Positions 1 through 6,864 of a stretch of DNA of 11,616 nucleotides are shown piece after piece. The notes below the pieces were generated by a model, which ran no database searches, was not told where the DNA came from, and saw only the letters and a program-made list of their open reading frames with translations. Made by a program: the position numbers and the translations under genes. The stretch comes from Treponema sp. (GTDB lineage Bacteria; Spirochaetota; Spirochaetia; Treponematales; Breznakiellaceae). The stretch's first letter is position 1. The number at the start of each line of letters is the position of its first letter. The stretch covers positions 2,225 to 13,840 of the forward strand of contig WQRP01000035.1 in NCBI GenBank assembly GCA_009786675.1, read 5' to 3'.

Positions 1-1
1 C

Positions 2-391
2 CCTGGCCGGGGCGCCCGCCACAGATTGATCCGCGCTGACGTTTCGGCGTTCCTGCGGGACGCGAACGCGGCAGGGCTTCGCTGGAACCTGATTGTCGTC
101 GATCCCCCCGCCTTCTCGAATTCCACGATGACCCGGGGCGACTTTGATCTTCAGCGGGATTTCATGGATCTGCTGAAAACAACGGCCGCCCTGCTGGCCC
201 CGGGCGGCAAGATATGGTTCAGCGCCAACGCCCGCTCGTTCAGGGGCAGCGCCGGCGAACTGGAAAGCGGCCTTGCGCAAAAGCTCCCTGGTCTTACGGT
301 TACGGACATAAGCGGCAAGACCGTCGACGAGGACTTCAAGGGCAGGAAAACGCCCAAGGCTTTCATAATCGAAAGCCCGCCTACTCCTTGA
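2..391 (+). CDS. C-terminal fragment of RlmK/RlmL-type 23S rRNA methyltransferase
   Basis: This is the 3' part of a gene whose start lies left of the window; the frame is open from base 2, giving 129 residues and a TGA stop. It resembles the C-terminal end of the RlmK half of E. coli RlmKL, which makes m7G2069 in 23S rRNA using S-adenosylmethionine. The match includes a GR-x-HRLI-x-AD stretch at the left edge, the catalytic-loop motif DPPAFSNS (fragment residues about 34-41), a following F-D-x-QRDF segment, an [10 protein letters not shown] strand-turn, and a late [11 protein letters not shown] segment. Whether the RlmL half (THUMP plus m2G methyltransferase) is fused upstream cannot be seen. 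A TTG at base 26 should not be taken as the start, because homology continues upstream of it. The gene is the only plus-strand gene and its last 11 bases overlap the 3' end of convergent rpmE. I am fairly sure of the family, less sure of the exact target base. Confidence 0.8.
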   Translation, partial: PGRGARHRLIRADVSAFLRDANAAGLRWNLIVVDPPAFSNSTMTRGDFDLQRDFMDLLKTTAALLAPGGKIWFSANARSFRGSAGELESGLAQKLPGLTVTDISGKTVDEDFKGRKTPKAFIIESPPTP

Positions 392-584
392 TGTTGTACT
401 TTCTCCTGAACCGTTCGATGCGGCCGGCGGTGTCAACAAGCTTCTGCTTGCCGGTAAAGAACGGGTGGCAGGCAGAGCAAATTTCCACCTTAAGCCCCTT
501 GACGGTGGAACGGGTTTCGATAGCATTTCCACAGACGCAGGAAATGGTTGTCGTTTCGTATTTCGGGTGTATCTTGTCTTTCAT
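381..584 (-). CDS. rpmE: 50S ribosomal protein L31, zinc-binding type
   Basis: This 67-residue protein is bacterial ribosomal protein L31, a small surface protein of the large subunit near the central protuberance that helps bridge the subunits. It has the family hallmarks: an MKDKIHPKY start, a central zinc motif of Cys16, Cys18, Cys36 and Cys39, the segment HPFFTGKQK just after the last Cys, and a basic R-x-E-RFRRKY tail. All four cysteines are present, so it is the zinc-containing (C+) form, not the cysteine-free form made under zinc starvation. The ATG follows AAGGGAAAG. It lies 41 bases downstream of rho with no terminator between, so it is probably read from the rho transcript. The order rho-rpmE is common in bacteria. 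Its 3' end overlaps the opposing methyltransferase gene by 11 bases. Confidence 0.97.
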   Translation of the reverse strand: MKDKIHPKYETTTISCVCGNAIETRSTVKGLKVEICSACHPFFTGKQKLVDTAGRIERFRRKYNIKE

Positions 585-625
585 CGATCTTTCCCTTATT
601 GGTCCCTCGTTTGTCAGCCCTTTGT

Positions 626-2335
626 TCAGTCCCCGGCGGAACCGGTGTTCATCGAACGCAGGAATGCTTCATTATTCTTGCTTTTCTTCATTCTGTCAAC
701 CAGCAACTCGATAATCTCGACGTCGTCCATCGAGTTGATTGCCTTGCGAAGAATCCATATCTTCTGCAGCTCGTCGTCGCCAAGCAGAAGCTCCTCCTTG
801 CGCGTGCCGGATCTTTTGATGTTGATCGCCGGGAACAGCCTGCGGTCGGAAATGCGGCGGTCCAGGTTGATTTCCATGTTGCCGGTTCCCTTGAACTCCT
901 CGAAGATAACCTCGTCCATGCGGCTTCCAGTTTCCACAAGCGCGGTGGATATAATCGTTAGGCTGCCGCCCTCCTCGATGTTACGGGCCGCGCCAAAGAA
1001 GCGCTTGGGCTTGTGCAGTGCGTTGGAGTCCACGCCGCCGGACAGTATCTTGCCGGAGGTCGGGACGGTCTGGTTATAGCCCCTGGCAAGGCGGGTTATC
1101 GAGTCCAGCAGAATCACAACGTCCCTTTTGTGCTCGACAAGCCGTTTGGCCTTTTCCAGCACCATCTCGGTTACCTGGACGTGGCGCGTGGCCTGCTCGT
1201 CAAAGGTAGACGAGATGACCTCGGCCCGGACGGTGCGCTCCATGTCGGTGACCTCCTCGGGGCGCTCGTCGATCAAAAGGACGATAAGGTACACCTCCGG
1301 GTGGTTCTTGGTGATCGCGTTGGCGATCTTCTGCATCATTATCGTCTTGCCGGTTCGGGGGGGCGCGACAATCAGCGCGCGCTGGCCCTTGCCTATCGGA
1401 CAGAACAGGTTGATAATCCTTTCGCTTACGGCATCGGTTCCGGTCTCCAGATCCAGCTTGCGGTCCGGGTACAGCGGGGTAAGGTTGTCGAAGGGGATGC
1501 GGGTCTGGCCCACCGTGGGGTCGTCGTAGTTGACCGTTTCCACCCGAAGCATGGCGAAGAAACGCTCCCCTTCCTTGGGGCTGCGGATTTGGCCGTAGAC
1601 GGTGTCGCCGGTTTTCAGGCCGAAAAGCCGTATCTGGCTTGGGCTTATGTAGATGTCGTCCGGGCCGGGCAGGTACGAGTTCTGCGGGCTCCGCAGGAAC
1701 CCGTAGCTGTCCGGAAGGATTTCCAGCGATCCGTAGGCATAGATAATCCCGCCGCGCTCGGTATGCGCCCTAAGCAGGGCAAAGACGACCTCCTGCTTTT
1801 TCATGACGACCATGTCGTCCTGCAAAATGCCGTAGCAAACGGCAAGTTCCCGCAGATCCTTCATGTTAAGCCGGATAAGCTCGTTGATGGTCAGCCGGGG
1901 CTTGCCGTTGTCCTGGTCAAGCCTTGGCTCCGGCTTGCCGTACAGGTTGGGCATGGAGGGCAGCTTGGGAAAGGAAGGCAAGGGCGCGGAGGCGTCGACC
2001 GGCCTTTCCGCCGGATCGCCCTGGGGAGCCTCCGCTCCGTGATCGACGGGAACCTCCATTCCGGCGTCCATCCTGCCGCCGCCGGAATGCCTGCCGCCGG
2101 ATCTGTGCCCTTCCGTGGAATAAGTCGCGTGGCGACCCCTGCGCGCCTCGTGCTGCGGGGGCGGCCTTTTCGTTCTGCGCACTACGACGCGGGCGGGTCT
2201 TTCGCCGGCGTCAGTTTCCAGGGCAAAAGGGAGATTTTCCTGCGCGTCCCCGTTTTCCCCGGCCGTATCTTCGGGATTCATGGTTTCCTCGTTTTCCGTA
2301 AATTTGGGCTTTCTGCCCCTTCGAATCATTCCCAT
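626..2335 (-). CDS. rho: Transcription termination factor Rho with long N-terminal extension
   Basis: Rho is the hexameric RNA-dependent ATPase that translocates on untranslated transcripts and releases RNA polymerase. This protein has 569 residues against 419 in E. coli; the conserved body aligns from about residue 149. Residues 1-145 are low complexity, first acidic, then rich in Arg, Gly, Pro and His (for example RRGRH and GGRHSGGGR). Next come the Rho N-terminal helical domain (about 149-195) and the cold-shock-like RNA-binding domain (about 200-265, with [12 protein letters not shown] and [11 protein letters not shown]). The ATPase core has the P-loop APPRTGKT (324-331), [13 protein letters not shown] (353-365), Walker [16 protein letters not shown] (407-421), the Q-loop region [14 protein letters not shown], and the arginine-finger/R-loop region with [14 protein letters not shown]. 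No core residue appears lost. The ATG was chosen because AGGTGG lies 8 bases upstream; an ATG two codons later is possible. It has its own promoter and a structured leader, and rpmE follows. Confidence 0.97.
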   Translation of the reverse strand: MGMIRRGRKPKFTENEETMNPEDTAGENGDAQENLPFALETDAGERPARVVVRRTKRPPPQHEARRGRHATYSTEGHRSGGRHSGGGRMDAGMEVPVDHGAEAPQGDPAERPVDASAPLPSFPKLPSMPNLYGKPEPRLDQDNGKPRLTINELIRLNMKDLRELAVCYGILQDDMVVMKKQEVVFALLRAHTERGGIIYAYGSLEILPDSYGFLRSPQNSYLPGPDDIYISPSQIRLFGLKTGDTVYGQIRSPKEGERFFAMLRVETVNYDDPTVGQTRIPFDNLTPLYPDRKLDLETGTDAVSERIINLFCPIGKGQRALIVAPPRTGKTIMMQKIANAITKNHPEVYLIVLLIDERPEEVTDMERTVRAEVISSTFDEQATRHVQVTEMVLEKAKRLVEHKRDVVILLDSITRLARGYNQTVPTSGKILSGGVDSNALHKPKRFFGAARNIEEGGSLTIISTALVETGSRMDEVIFEEFKGTGNMEINLDRRISDRRLFPAINIKRSGTRKEELLLGDDELQKIWILRKAINSMDDVEIIELLVDRMKKSKNNEAFLRSMNTGSAGD

Positions 2336-2478
2336 TGTTTAAACCACCTATATGGATTGCCGTTTTACGCGCACCGCACCAAGCCGCGCGGCGAGCACGG
2401 CAATATGACTAGCATTTTTTGATTAACGGGCTCAACAAAAGGCCGGACACTGAACCAAAGTAACTTCTCTGGATTGAT
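2336..2478 (-). promoter_or_regulatory. rho mRNA leader with long-range stem and 16-codon leader ORF
   Basis: From the predicted start near 2478 to the rho ATG there is an untranslated leader of about 143 bases. Two arms, ATTGCCGT (2404-2397) and ACGGCAAT (2363-2356), are perfect 8-base complements around a GC-rich 33-base interior that contains the palindrome GCCGCGCGGC (2392-2383). The second arm ends 6 bases before the AGGTGG ribosome site. A short ORF (2415-2365, MLVILPCSPRGLVRCA then TAA) runs through the first arm and stops just before the second, so its translation would open the stem. It has no clear ribosome site. Rho genes are known to be autoregulated through their leaders in E. 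coli, which also has a leader peptide; that this leader acts likewise is inference. Confidence 0.45.
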
Positions 2479-2484
2479 GTTACC

Positions 2485-2513
2485 ATCGTAGCCCATTACC
2501 CACAATTTGTCAA
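2485..2513 (-). promoter_or_regulatory. Sigma70-type promoter for rho
   Basis: On the minus strand there is a perfect -35 box TTGACA (2513-2508), a spacer of exactly 17 bases, and a -10 box TACGAT (2490-2485), which matches four of six consensus positions. It lies in the 217-base gap between pncC and rho, in a patch lower in GC than its surroundings. Transcription would start near 2478. It gives rho and rpmE their own supply of transcript. Confidence 0.75.
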
Positions 2514-2552
2514 GAGGCCGGCGATCCAATCTCGCCTTGCGCCCAACAATTT

Positions 2553-3074
2553 TTAGTCCACGGCGCTAGCCGCGAGGGCGAGCAATTCCTCCAGCACCGC
2601 GGCGGCGGCCTGCATCCGCACCTCCGCCCGGCTTCCCTGAAAGCGCATTTCCCTTTCCACCGCCGGCGATCCGTCCCGCGACGCAAGCGATATCCAGACC
2701 GTCCCAACCGGCGCGGCGCTCCCGTCGCCCAGCGGCCCGGCAAGGCCGGTGACCGCGGCGGAAAACGACGCGCCGGCCTTCCGCAGGGCACCAACGGCCA
2801 TCTCGGCCGCGACCTCCCTGCTTACCGGCCCGTGGCGCGAGACAAGGCCGCCGTCCAGGCCAAGCATAAGTTCCTTTGCCTTGGGGGAATAGCACACGAA
2901 CGATCCCCACAGAACCGCCGACGCCCCGCTTACACGCGCCACAAGATCGGACACCAGGCCGGCCGTGCAGGATTCCGCGAGAACCAGGGTGCGCCCGCCT
3001 TGGGCCAGAAGCCCGACAAGGCGCGTCGCCGCCGACGCGGCCCTTGCCTCCGAATCCCCGAACAGCCCGGCCAT
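2553..3074 (-). CDS. pncC: CinA C-terminal domain protein, NMN amidohydrolase (PncC type)
   Basis: This 173-residue protein is a stand-alone CinA C-terminal domain. Members of the family such as E. coli PncC deamidate nicotinamide mononucleotide to nicotinate mononucleotide plus ammonia, recycling NAD breakdown products in the cytoplasm. The signature AESCTAG (33-39) supplies the presumed nucleophile Ser35. It is followed by SDLVARVSGAS, the CYSPKAKELML helix (61-71), the VSREVAAEMA segment, AAVTGLAGP (106-114) and the strand PVGTVWISLA. The length fits the family (about 160-170). The ATG at 3074 was chosen because the frame upstream reads through the bactofilin gene as an Arg-rich shadow; the ribosome site is only GGGCGG, so it is probably coupled to bactofilin, which ends 5 bases earlier. 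It is the last gene of the rpsT-to-pncC operon. The family is clear; the reaction is inferred from homologues. Confidence 0.9.
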   Translation of the reverse strand: MAGLFGDSEARAASAATRLVGLLAQGGRTLVLAESCTAGLVSDLVARVSGASAVLWGSFVCYSPKAKELMLGLDGGLVSRHGPVSREVAAEMAVGALRKAGASFSAAVTGLAGPLGDGSAAPVGTVWISLASRDGSPAVEREMRFQGSRAEVRMQAAAAVLEELLALAASAVD

Positions 3075-3079
3075 TTCGG

Positions 3080-3499
3080 CTAGCCGCCCGCGCGCGCCAG
3101 CTCCGCCTTGATTTCGCCGACGGGGCGGGAAAAGATTTCCGGCTCGGCGTCGGCCCCGGTCATGCTGCATTGTCCACGGAACAGAACCCCGTCGGCAATC
3201 CGCAGCTTGGCCGCCACGACGTCGCCCTGAACCGTGGCCCCGCTCATCATGTCAACCTTGTCAAGGGCGAAGACGTTCCCTATGACGGTACCGTACACGG
3301 TAAGCGAGCTTACCTCGATACGATCCGCGTCCACGACCGCGTCCTTGTCCACAATCAACGCGCCGGAGGCCTCGATTGTCCCCTTGAACTTTCCCCGCAC
3401 ATGGAGCGTCTCGCCGAACCTGATATGCCCCCTGAAAACCGTGCGTTTACCAAGGGTTACCACCGGAGCGCCCTTTCTTTTGCCTTCCTGCCTGGACAT
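3080..3499 (-). CDS. Bactofilin, polymer-forming cytoskeletal protein
   Basis: This 139-residue protein has the bactofilin (DUF583) pattern: a short basic N-terminus (residues 1-15) and then a right-handed beta-helix built of short repeats, roughly residues 17-115, with alternating small hydrophobics and turns such as GHIRFGETLHVRGKFKG, DADRIEVSSLTVYGTVIGNV and SGATVQGDVVAAKLRIADG. Bactofilins polymerise without nucleotide into filaments, usually at the inner membrane, and act as scaffolds for cell shape, peptidoglycan enzymes or motility structures; in spirochaetes, with their helical bodies, a shape role is plausible but not shown here. Unlike many members there is no clear membrane-targeting segment. 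A tail (about 116-139) is less regular. The ATG has AGGAA about 11 bases upstream. It starts 2 bases after the response regulator ends and stops 5 bases before pncC. Confidence 0.88.
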   Translation of the reverse strand: MSRQEGKRKGAPVVTLGKRTVFRGHIRFGETLHVRGKFKGTIEASGALIVDKDAVVDADRIEVSSLTVYGTVIGNVFALDKVDMMSGATVQGDVVAAKLRIADGVLFRGQCSMTGADAEPEIFSRPVGEIKAELARAGG

Positions 3500-3501
3500 C
3501 G

Positions 3502-4167
3502 CTACCGCTGTTCCTGCCGAAGGAATTTAAGGGCCTCTTTTTCCAGGGTGGAGATCCCAATCTCGTTCTTTTTAAGGTCCTCCCATTCGGAGACCGTCCT
3601 GCTGACCCTGGAATCCAGCCTCTCGATAAGCTCGCGCATTTTCCCGGTCTTGCCCAGGATTTCGTCCGAGGCCCCTTTCTCCAGATCGTCTATGCCCCTG
3701 GCGAAGTCCGAAAGGGTCTGCCGCATGTCGCGGTTCAGTTCCTCGGCAAGGCTAAGGCGGGACTCGCGCATCGCGACCTGGGCGAAAAGCTCGCGGGTCC
3801 GCAGTATCGACTTTATCCGCGCCAGCACCTCGGAAAAATTGAAGGGCTTGGTTATGTAGTCGTCGACCCCAAGCTCGAAACCGGCAAGCTTGTCCTTTAC
3901 GTCGTCAAGGGCCGAAAACATGATGATGGGAATGTCCCGGTACTTGGGGTCTTCCTTCAGGGTCTTAGTCAGCTCCCAGCCCGACATCCTGGGCATGATA
4001 TTGTCAAGAAGAATAATGTCAGGGTGGAACTCCTTCAGCTTTTCCAGCGCGTCCAGCCCGTCGGTGGCCTCCCCCACCGCAAAGCCGAGCTTGCTTAACA
4101 TTAGCTGGAAAAAATCCAGGTTCACCGGGTCGTCATCAACAATCAGTATCTTGTTTCGGGCGTTCAT
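3502..4167 (-). CDS. Response regulator with receiver domain and coiled-coil-like output
   Basis: The 221-residue protein starts with a CheY-like receiver domain (about residues 5-125): acidic pair Asp11/Asp12, phospho-acceptor Asp55 in ILLDNIMPRMSGWE, switch residue Ser85 in IMFSALD, and Lys107 in DDYITKPFNFSE. The remaining 95 residues are charged and helical (AEELNRDMRQTLSDFARG, KMRELIERLDSRVSRTV), like a coiled coil or four-helix output. There is no helix-turn-helix, GGDEF, HD-GYP or kinase domain, so it likely acts by protein contact. No histidine kinase is nearby; its partner is unknown. The ATG was chosen because the receiver fold begins there, AAGGAAG precedes it, and it overlaps the lnt stop as ATGA. 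An upstream frame extension over lnt is spurious. Co-transcription with lnt and the bactofilin suggests an envelope or shape role, which is inference. Confidence 0.9.
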   Translation of the reverse strand: MNARNKILIVDDDPVNLDFFQLMLSKLGFAVGEATDGLDALEKLKEFHPDIILLDNIMPRMSGWELTKTLKEDPKYRDIPIIMFSALDDVKDKLAGFELGVDDYITKPFNFSEVLARIKSILRTRELFAQVAMRESRLSLAEELNRDMRQTLSDFARGIDDLEKGASDEILGKTGKMRELIERLDSRVSRTVSEWEDLKKNEIGISTLEKEALKFLRQEQR

Positions 4168-5879
4168 TTCTTCCTTCTTTGTGGGTCTTCCGATTTTGCC
4201 CCGGGAGCCGCAGTTTGGCTTCCGGGGAGCTTTTTTATTATACACAATACGGCGCCAATAATCAATAACAAGGCGGCGGCGAAAGCAAAAGCGGCCCCCA
4301 GAAAATCCCCAAAGCGGGTGTATATCGTGGTGCGGTCCCTTACGATCGGAACCGAAACGGTAAGCCACGCCTCGGCAAACGGGGGCGCCATGGCGACGAT
4401 CCTTCCGTTGGGGTCTATGCCGGCGGTCTGCCCGGACGCCGTGGAACGGACCGCGGACCGCCTGTTCTCGATCGACCGGAACACCGCCATTCCTAGCTGC
4501 TGGTTCTGCGAGGAAAGGCTCCAGGCCCAGGCCTTGTTGGAAAGGTTGACCAGCACCTCCGCGCCGCGCCTGACGAACTCCCTGGAAAGGTACCCGTAGG
4601 AATCCTCGAAGCAAATCGAGGTGGAAAAGTAAAAGCCCGGGCCGGGGAACACGGTAAACTCGGTCCCCTGCTCCCAGAAATGGGTGTCGGCATCCCTAAG
4701 CGCGCGGTAAACGCCGGGGAACCGGTCCCTGAACGGGAAATGCTCGGTAAACGGCACCAGGTGTATCTTTCGGTAGACCCCGGCAATCTCGCCGCCCTCG
4801 AAAAGCAGCGCGGCGTTGTAGCTGACGCGGAAATTTTCCCGGGGATCGGGGTTCCTTGCGGGATCCCTGCGGCTGTCGTCGTTGCCGATTACGAAGGGCA
4901 CGTCCTGCAGGGCAAGGTAGTCCAGCAGATCCCTAACCAGCAGCCACGACTGCGGGTGCAGCCGGTAGGTCCGGTGCCAGTGAACGCTGGAGACAAAGGC
5001 CGTCTCGGACCAGACCACCATGTCCGGCCTGGGGTACGCCGCCAGGGCCTCGTCCGAAAGGCGGGTAAGGGTCTCAAAGTTCCTGCGGTGCGCCACTATG
5101 TCCCCACGCCAGGGATCGGTGTTGTGCTGTATAAGAGCGATGTTCGCGTGGGGAGCGCCGGAAAAATCCGACGGAACGGCAAGGCCGTAAACCAGCGTGG
5201 CCACAAAGGCCGCAAGCCAGCCAATCGCGGAAACCCTTTCCGCGCGGAAAAAAACCGCTATCCTGCGCGAGGCCTTGCGGGCCAAAACGGCCGGCAACCG
5301 CGGACGCGGCGAACCCTCCGGCGGCAAGACCCCCGCGGGCGTGCCCCCGCGCCCCAGGGCCGCCCCCAGCCAGGCGGACGGAAACACCACAAGCGCGGAA
5401 ACCCCCCACACGCCGAATATGTCGGCAATCTGGATCAGGGGGATCACGCGCCACTGCGAGTACCCGGTTATCCCGTAGGGATAGCCCAGGAAACCCAGGG
5501 TACGGACATACTCGTAGGCAAGCCATATTACCCAATGGGCAAGGTAGGCTCTACGCGGGAAAAAGACGATGGCAAGCCTTAGCACGAAAAAGAGCAGGGC
5601 CATGTACAGCATGTAAACGCCGTGGACGATAATCCCCGCCAGGGGATGAAAGTCCGCAAGCCAGTAATTAAAAAGCAGATAGGCGGTATAGCCATACAGA
5701 GCCCCCCACAAGGCGGAGGCCCCAAGGCTTACCCTATACAGCAGAAAAAACACGGGAACGTATGCGACCCACGCAAGGAAGGGGACGCCGTTTTCGATTA
5801 GCGGGTTGGGAAAGGATCCGGCAAAAAGAAGCGCGGCAAGGGCCGTAAGTCCAAGGCCGGCAAGAAACGGCCTAATCAT
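4164..5879 (-). CDS. lnt: Apolipoprotein N-acyltransferase
   Basis: Lnt adds the third acyl chain to the N-terminal cysteine of lipoproteins, using phospholipid as donor, in the inner membrane with its active site facing the periplasm. The 571-residue protein has a hydrophobic N-terminal half with likely membrane helices at about 5-21, 33-49, 55-75, 84-107, 113-125, 150-173 and 216-234, then a nitrilase-like domain (about 245-510) and a last helix at about 524-548. The Glu-Lys-Cys triad is visible as Glu292 (VWSETAF), Lys371 (YRKIHLVPFTEH) and Cys423 (TSICFEDSYG). A Pro/Arg-rich stretch (about 177-208) sits before helix seven, and there is a short basic tail. Length is a little above the E. 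coli enzyme (512). Start and stop each overlap a neighbour by 4 bases (ATGA), HU upstream and the response regulator downstream, so translation is coupled. Spirochaetes are rich in lipoproteins, which fits. Confidence 0.96.
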   Translation of the reverse strand: MIRPFLAGLGLTALAALLFAGSFPNPLIENGVPFLAWVAYVPVFFLLYRVSLGASALWGALYGYTAYLLFNYWLADFHPLAGIIVHGVYMLYMALLFFVLRLAIVFFPRRAYLAHWVIWLAYEYVRTLGFLGYPYGITGYSQWRVIPLIQIADIFGVWGVSALVVFPSAWLGAALGRGGTPAGVLPPEGSPRPRLPAVLARKASRRIAVFFRAERVSAIGWLAAFVATLVYGLAVPSDFSGAPHANIALIQHNTDPWRGDIVAHRRNFETLTRLSDEALAAYPRPDMVVWSETAFVSSVHWHRTYRLHPQSWLLVRDLLDYLALQDVPFVIGNDDSRRDPARNPDPRENFRVSYNAALLFEGGEIAGVYRKIHLVPFTEHFPFRDRFPGVYRALRDADTHFWEQGTEFTVFPGPGFYFSTSICFEDSYGYLSREFVRRGAEVLVNLSNKAWAWSLSSQNQQLGMAVFRSIENRRSAVRSTASGQTAGIDPNGRIVAMAPPFAEAWLTVSVPIVRDRTTIYTRFGDFLGAAFAFAAALLLIIGAVLCIIKKLPGSQTAAPGAKSEDPQRRKK

Positions 5880-6214
5880 ACGCCGGGATCCCCGGCGACC
5901 GCGCCCGCGTCGCCTTCGACAATGCCCCGCACGTCCCGTTTCAGATCCCGCCCCGGACGGAAAGACACAACGCCATGGGGACGCACGGAAACGGCCTCGC
6001 CGGTCCTGGGGTTGCGCGCGCCGGAACGGGCTTTCCGCACCTTTACCTCGAACGTGCCGAAGCCCCTAAGCTCTATGACATGGCGCTGCATCAGGGCGGA
6101 CTTAATCTCGTGCACGAAAAGATCCAGCATCGTCCCGATTTCCCTGCGGCTCATCCCCGTCTTGCCGTACAGCGAGCCAACGAGATCGGCCTTGGTGAAT
6201 TTTCTTTCCGCCAT
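5876..6214 (-). CDS. HU/IHF-family DNA-binding protein
   Basis: This 112-residue protein belongs to the HU/IHF family, small dimeric proteins that bend and compact DNA. It shows the N-terminal helix pair (FTKADLVGSLYGKTGMSRRE, about 6-25), the central core motif RGFGTFEVKVRKAR (50-63), and the DNA-embracing beta arm around GARNPRTGE (65-73) with the intercalating proline at 69, followed by VSFRPGRDLKRDV (83-95). Compared with a normal 90-95 residue HU there is a short Ala/Gly/Asp tail (about 99-112). The ATG is preceded by GGGAGGGG. It lies 22-23 bases downstream of rpsT and overlaps lnt by 4 bases. The T. pallidum genome, as I recall, has the same rpsT-HU-lnt order. Whether it is a true HU or a sequence-specific IHF-like protein cannot be told. 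Confidence 0.95.
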   Translation of the reverse strand: MAERKFTKADLVGSLYGKTGMSRREIGTMLDLFVHEIKSALMQRHVIELRGFGTFEVKVRKARSGARNPRTGEAVSVRPHGVVSFRPGRDLKRDVRGIVEGDAGAVAGDPGV

Positions 6215-6237
6215 ACCCCTCCCGCCCAGGCAGGACG

Positions 6238-6519
6238 TTACTGCGCCGCTTTCAGGGAATTGAAGAATTTCTGCATTCTGGATTTTTTCCGCGCCGCCGC
6301 GTTTCTTTTTATGATGCCCTTCCGCGCCGCCGTGTCAATCTTCCTGACCATTTCCTTAAGGGCGGCCTCGGATTCGGTAATACCGGTGTCCTTTTTCTGC
6401 GCCAGCGTGACAAATTTCTTGACGCTGGTCCTTACCGCGCTCTTTACCGCCTTGTTCTGCATCCTCCGGACCTCGCTCTGCCGGTGGCGCTTTTCCGCCG
6501 AACTCTTCTTCTTTGCCAA
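6238..6519 (-). CDS. rpsT: 30S ribosomal protein S20, TTG start
   Basis: S20 is a small, very basic three-helix protein that binds 16S rRNA early in 30S assembly. The 93 residues are typical: an MAKKKSSAEKRHRQ start, NKAVKSAVRTSVKKF in the first helix, ALKEMVRKIDTAARKGIIKRNAAARKKSR (split as two helices, about 53-81) and an F-x-NSLK end. The start codon is TTG: the canonical MAKKK begins right there and no in-frame ATG lies nearby upstream. The ribosome site is only a run of five G, six bases before the TTG. E. coli rpsT also starts with UUG and is translationally autoregulated by S20, so the weak start may be functional. It heads the rpsT-HU-lnt operon. The 105 bases upstream hold no promoter I would trust. 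Confidence 0.96.
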   Translation of the reverse strand: MAKKKSSAEKRHRQSEVRRMQNKAVKSAVRTSVKKFVTLAQKKDTGITESEAALKEMVRKIDTAARKGIIKRNAAARKKSRMQKFFNSLKAAQ

Positions 6520-6624
6520 AGGGAACCCCCAATAATAAATTCATCACTGACCCACGCCTACCGCGAGCCTCTTGCCTGAGAATAACAACTTTCCGGGGCC
6601 GGTTACCCGCCCGGATACGGGTCT

Positions 6625-6795
6625 TTACTTAAAATCCGAGGGGCGGCGCTCAAGCCGCTTGCATTTCTCGCATTCCGCGACGTTCTTGACTTTGCCGCTC
6701 TCGAAAAGAGCCTTCATTTTGACCTCGCCGCCGCAGGAACAGAAAAATTTCTGGGACGCGCTCGAGGTTCGGCTGTTTTTACTGGCCTGGGCCAT
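6625..6795 (-). CDS. Small zinc-ribbon protein, 56 residues, function unknown
   Basis: A 56-residue ORF with an excellent start: AAGGAGAG lies a few bases before the ATG, and the stop is TAA. The N-terminus (1-15) is Ser/Ala rich and flexible. A zinc-ribbon-like core follows: Cys19-x-Cys21 in FFCSCGGEVKMKALFES (17-33) and Cys42-x-x-Cys45 in ECEKCKRLERRP (41-52), giving four likely zinc ligands about 20 residues apart, much like L31 or other ribosome-associated ribbons. Lysines and arginines dominate, so nucleic acid binding is plausible. It sits between comFB and rpsT, 69 bases after the former, with a possible promoter of its own. I do not recognise a named family. It does not look like L33, L32 or L36. 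The strong ribosome site, Cys spacing and position among translation genes make it very likely a real gene. Confidence 0.82.
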   Translation of the reverse strand: MAQASKNSRTSSASQKFFCSCGGEVKMKALFESGKVKNVAECEKCKRLERRPSDFK

Positions 6796-6831
6796 GGTTT
6801 CTCTCCTTGCCGGCTGGCCGGCTATGCCACA

Positions 6832-6861
6832 AGGCTACCCCGAAACCCCGGGGAATGTCAA
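6832..6861 (-). promoter_or_regulatory. Possible promoter for the zinc-ribbon gene
   Basis: A perfect -35 box TTGACA (6861-6856) ends inside the 3' flank of the ComFB-family gene, overlapping its last codons by none and its stop region by a base or two. An 18-base spacer leads to TAGCCT (6837-6832), only three matches to the -10 consensus. The spacer holds the hairpin CCCCG-GGGTTT-CGGGG, which may instead be a remnant of a stop signal for the upstream gene. It has no T tract. Treat as tentative. Confidence 0.35.
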
Positions 6862-6864
6862 CAC

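Noticed and set aside
1013..2422. Long plus-strand open frame of 469 codons opposite rho
   Set aside because: It lies wholly antisense to rho, which has every conserved motif. GC-rich codons on the other strand keep the frame open. The product shows no recognisable domain.
2520..2540. Inverted repeat GGCGA/TCGCC after pncC as a terminator
   Set aside because: The stem is 5 bases with a 7-base loop and no T tract follows, so it is too weak to call.
2876..3859. Plus-strand frame of 327 codons across pncC, bactofilin and the response regulator
   Set aside because: It runs antisense to three tightly packed genes with recognisable domains; composition is that of a reverse-strand shadow.
4168..4614. 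Upstream extension of the response-regulator frame
   Set aside because: It overlaps the lnt coding region; the receiver fold, ribosome site and ATGA overlap all place the start at 4167.
6595..6624. GC-rich inverted repeats (ACCCG/CGGGT, CCGG/CCGG) after the zinc-ribbon gene as a terminator
   Set aside because: Stems are only 4-5 bases and there is no run of T, so read-through to rpsT is as likely as termination.
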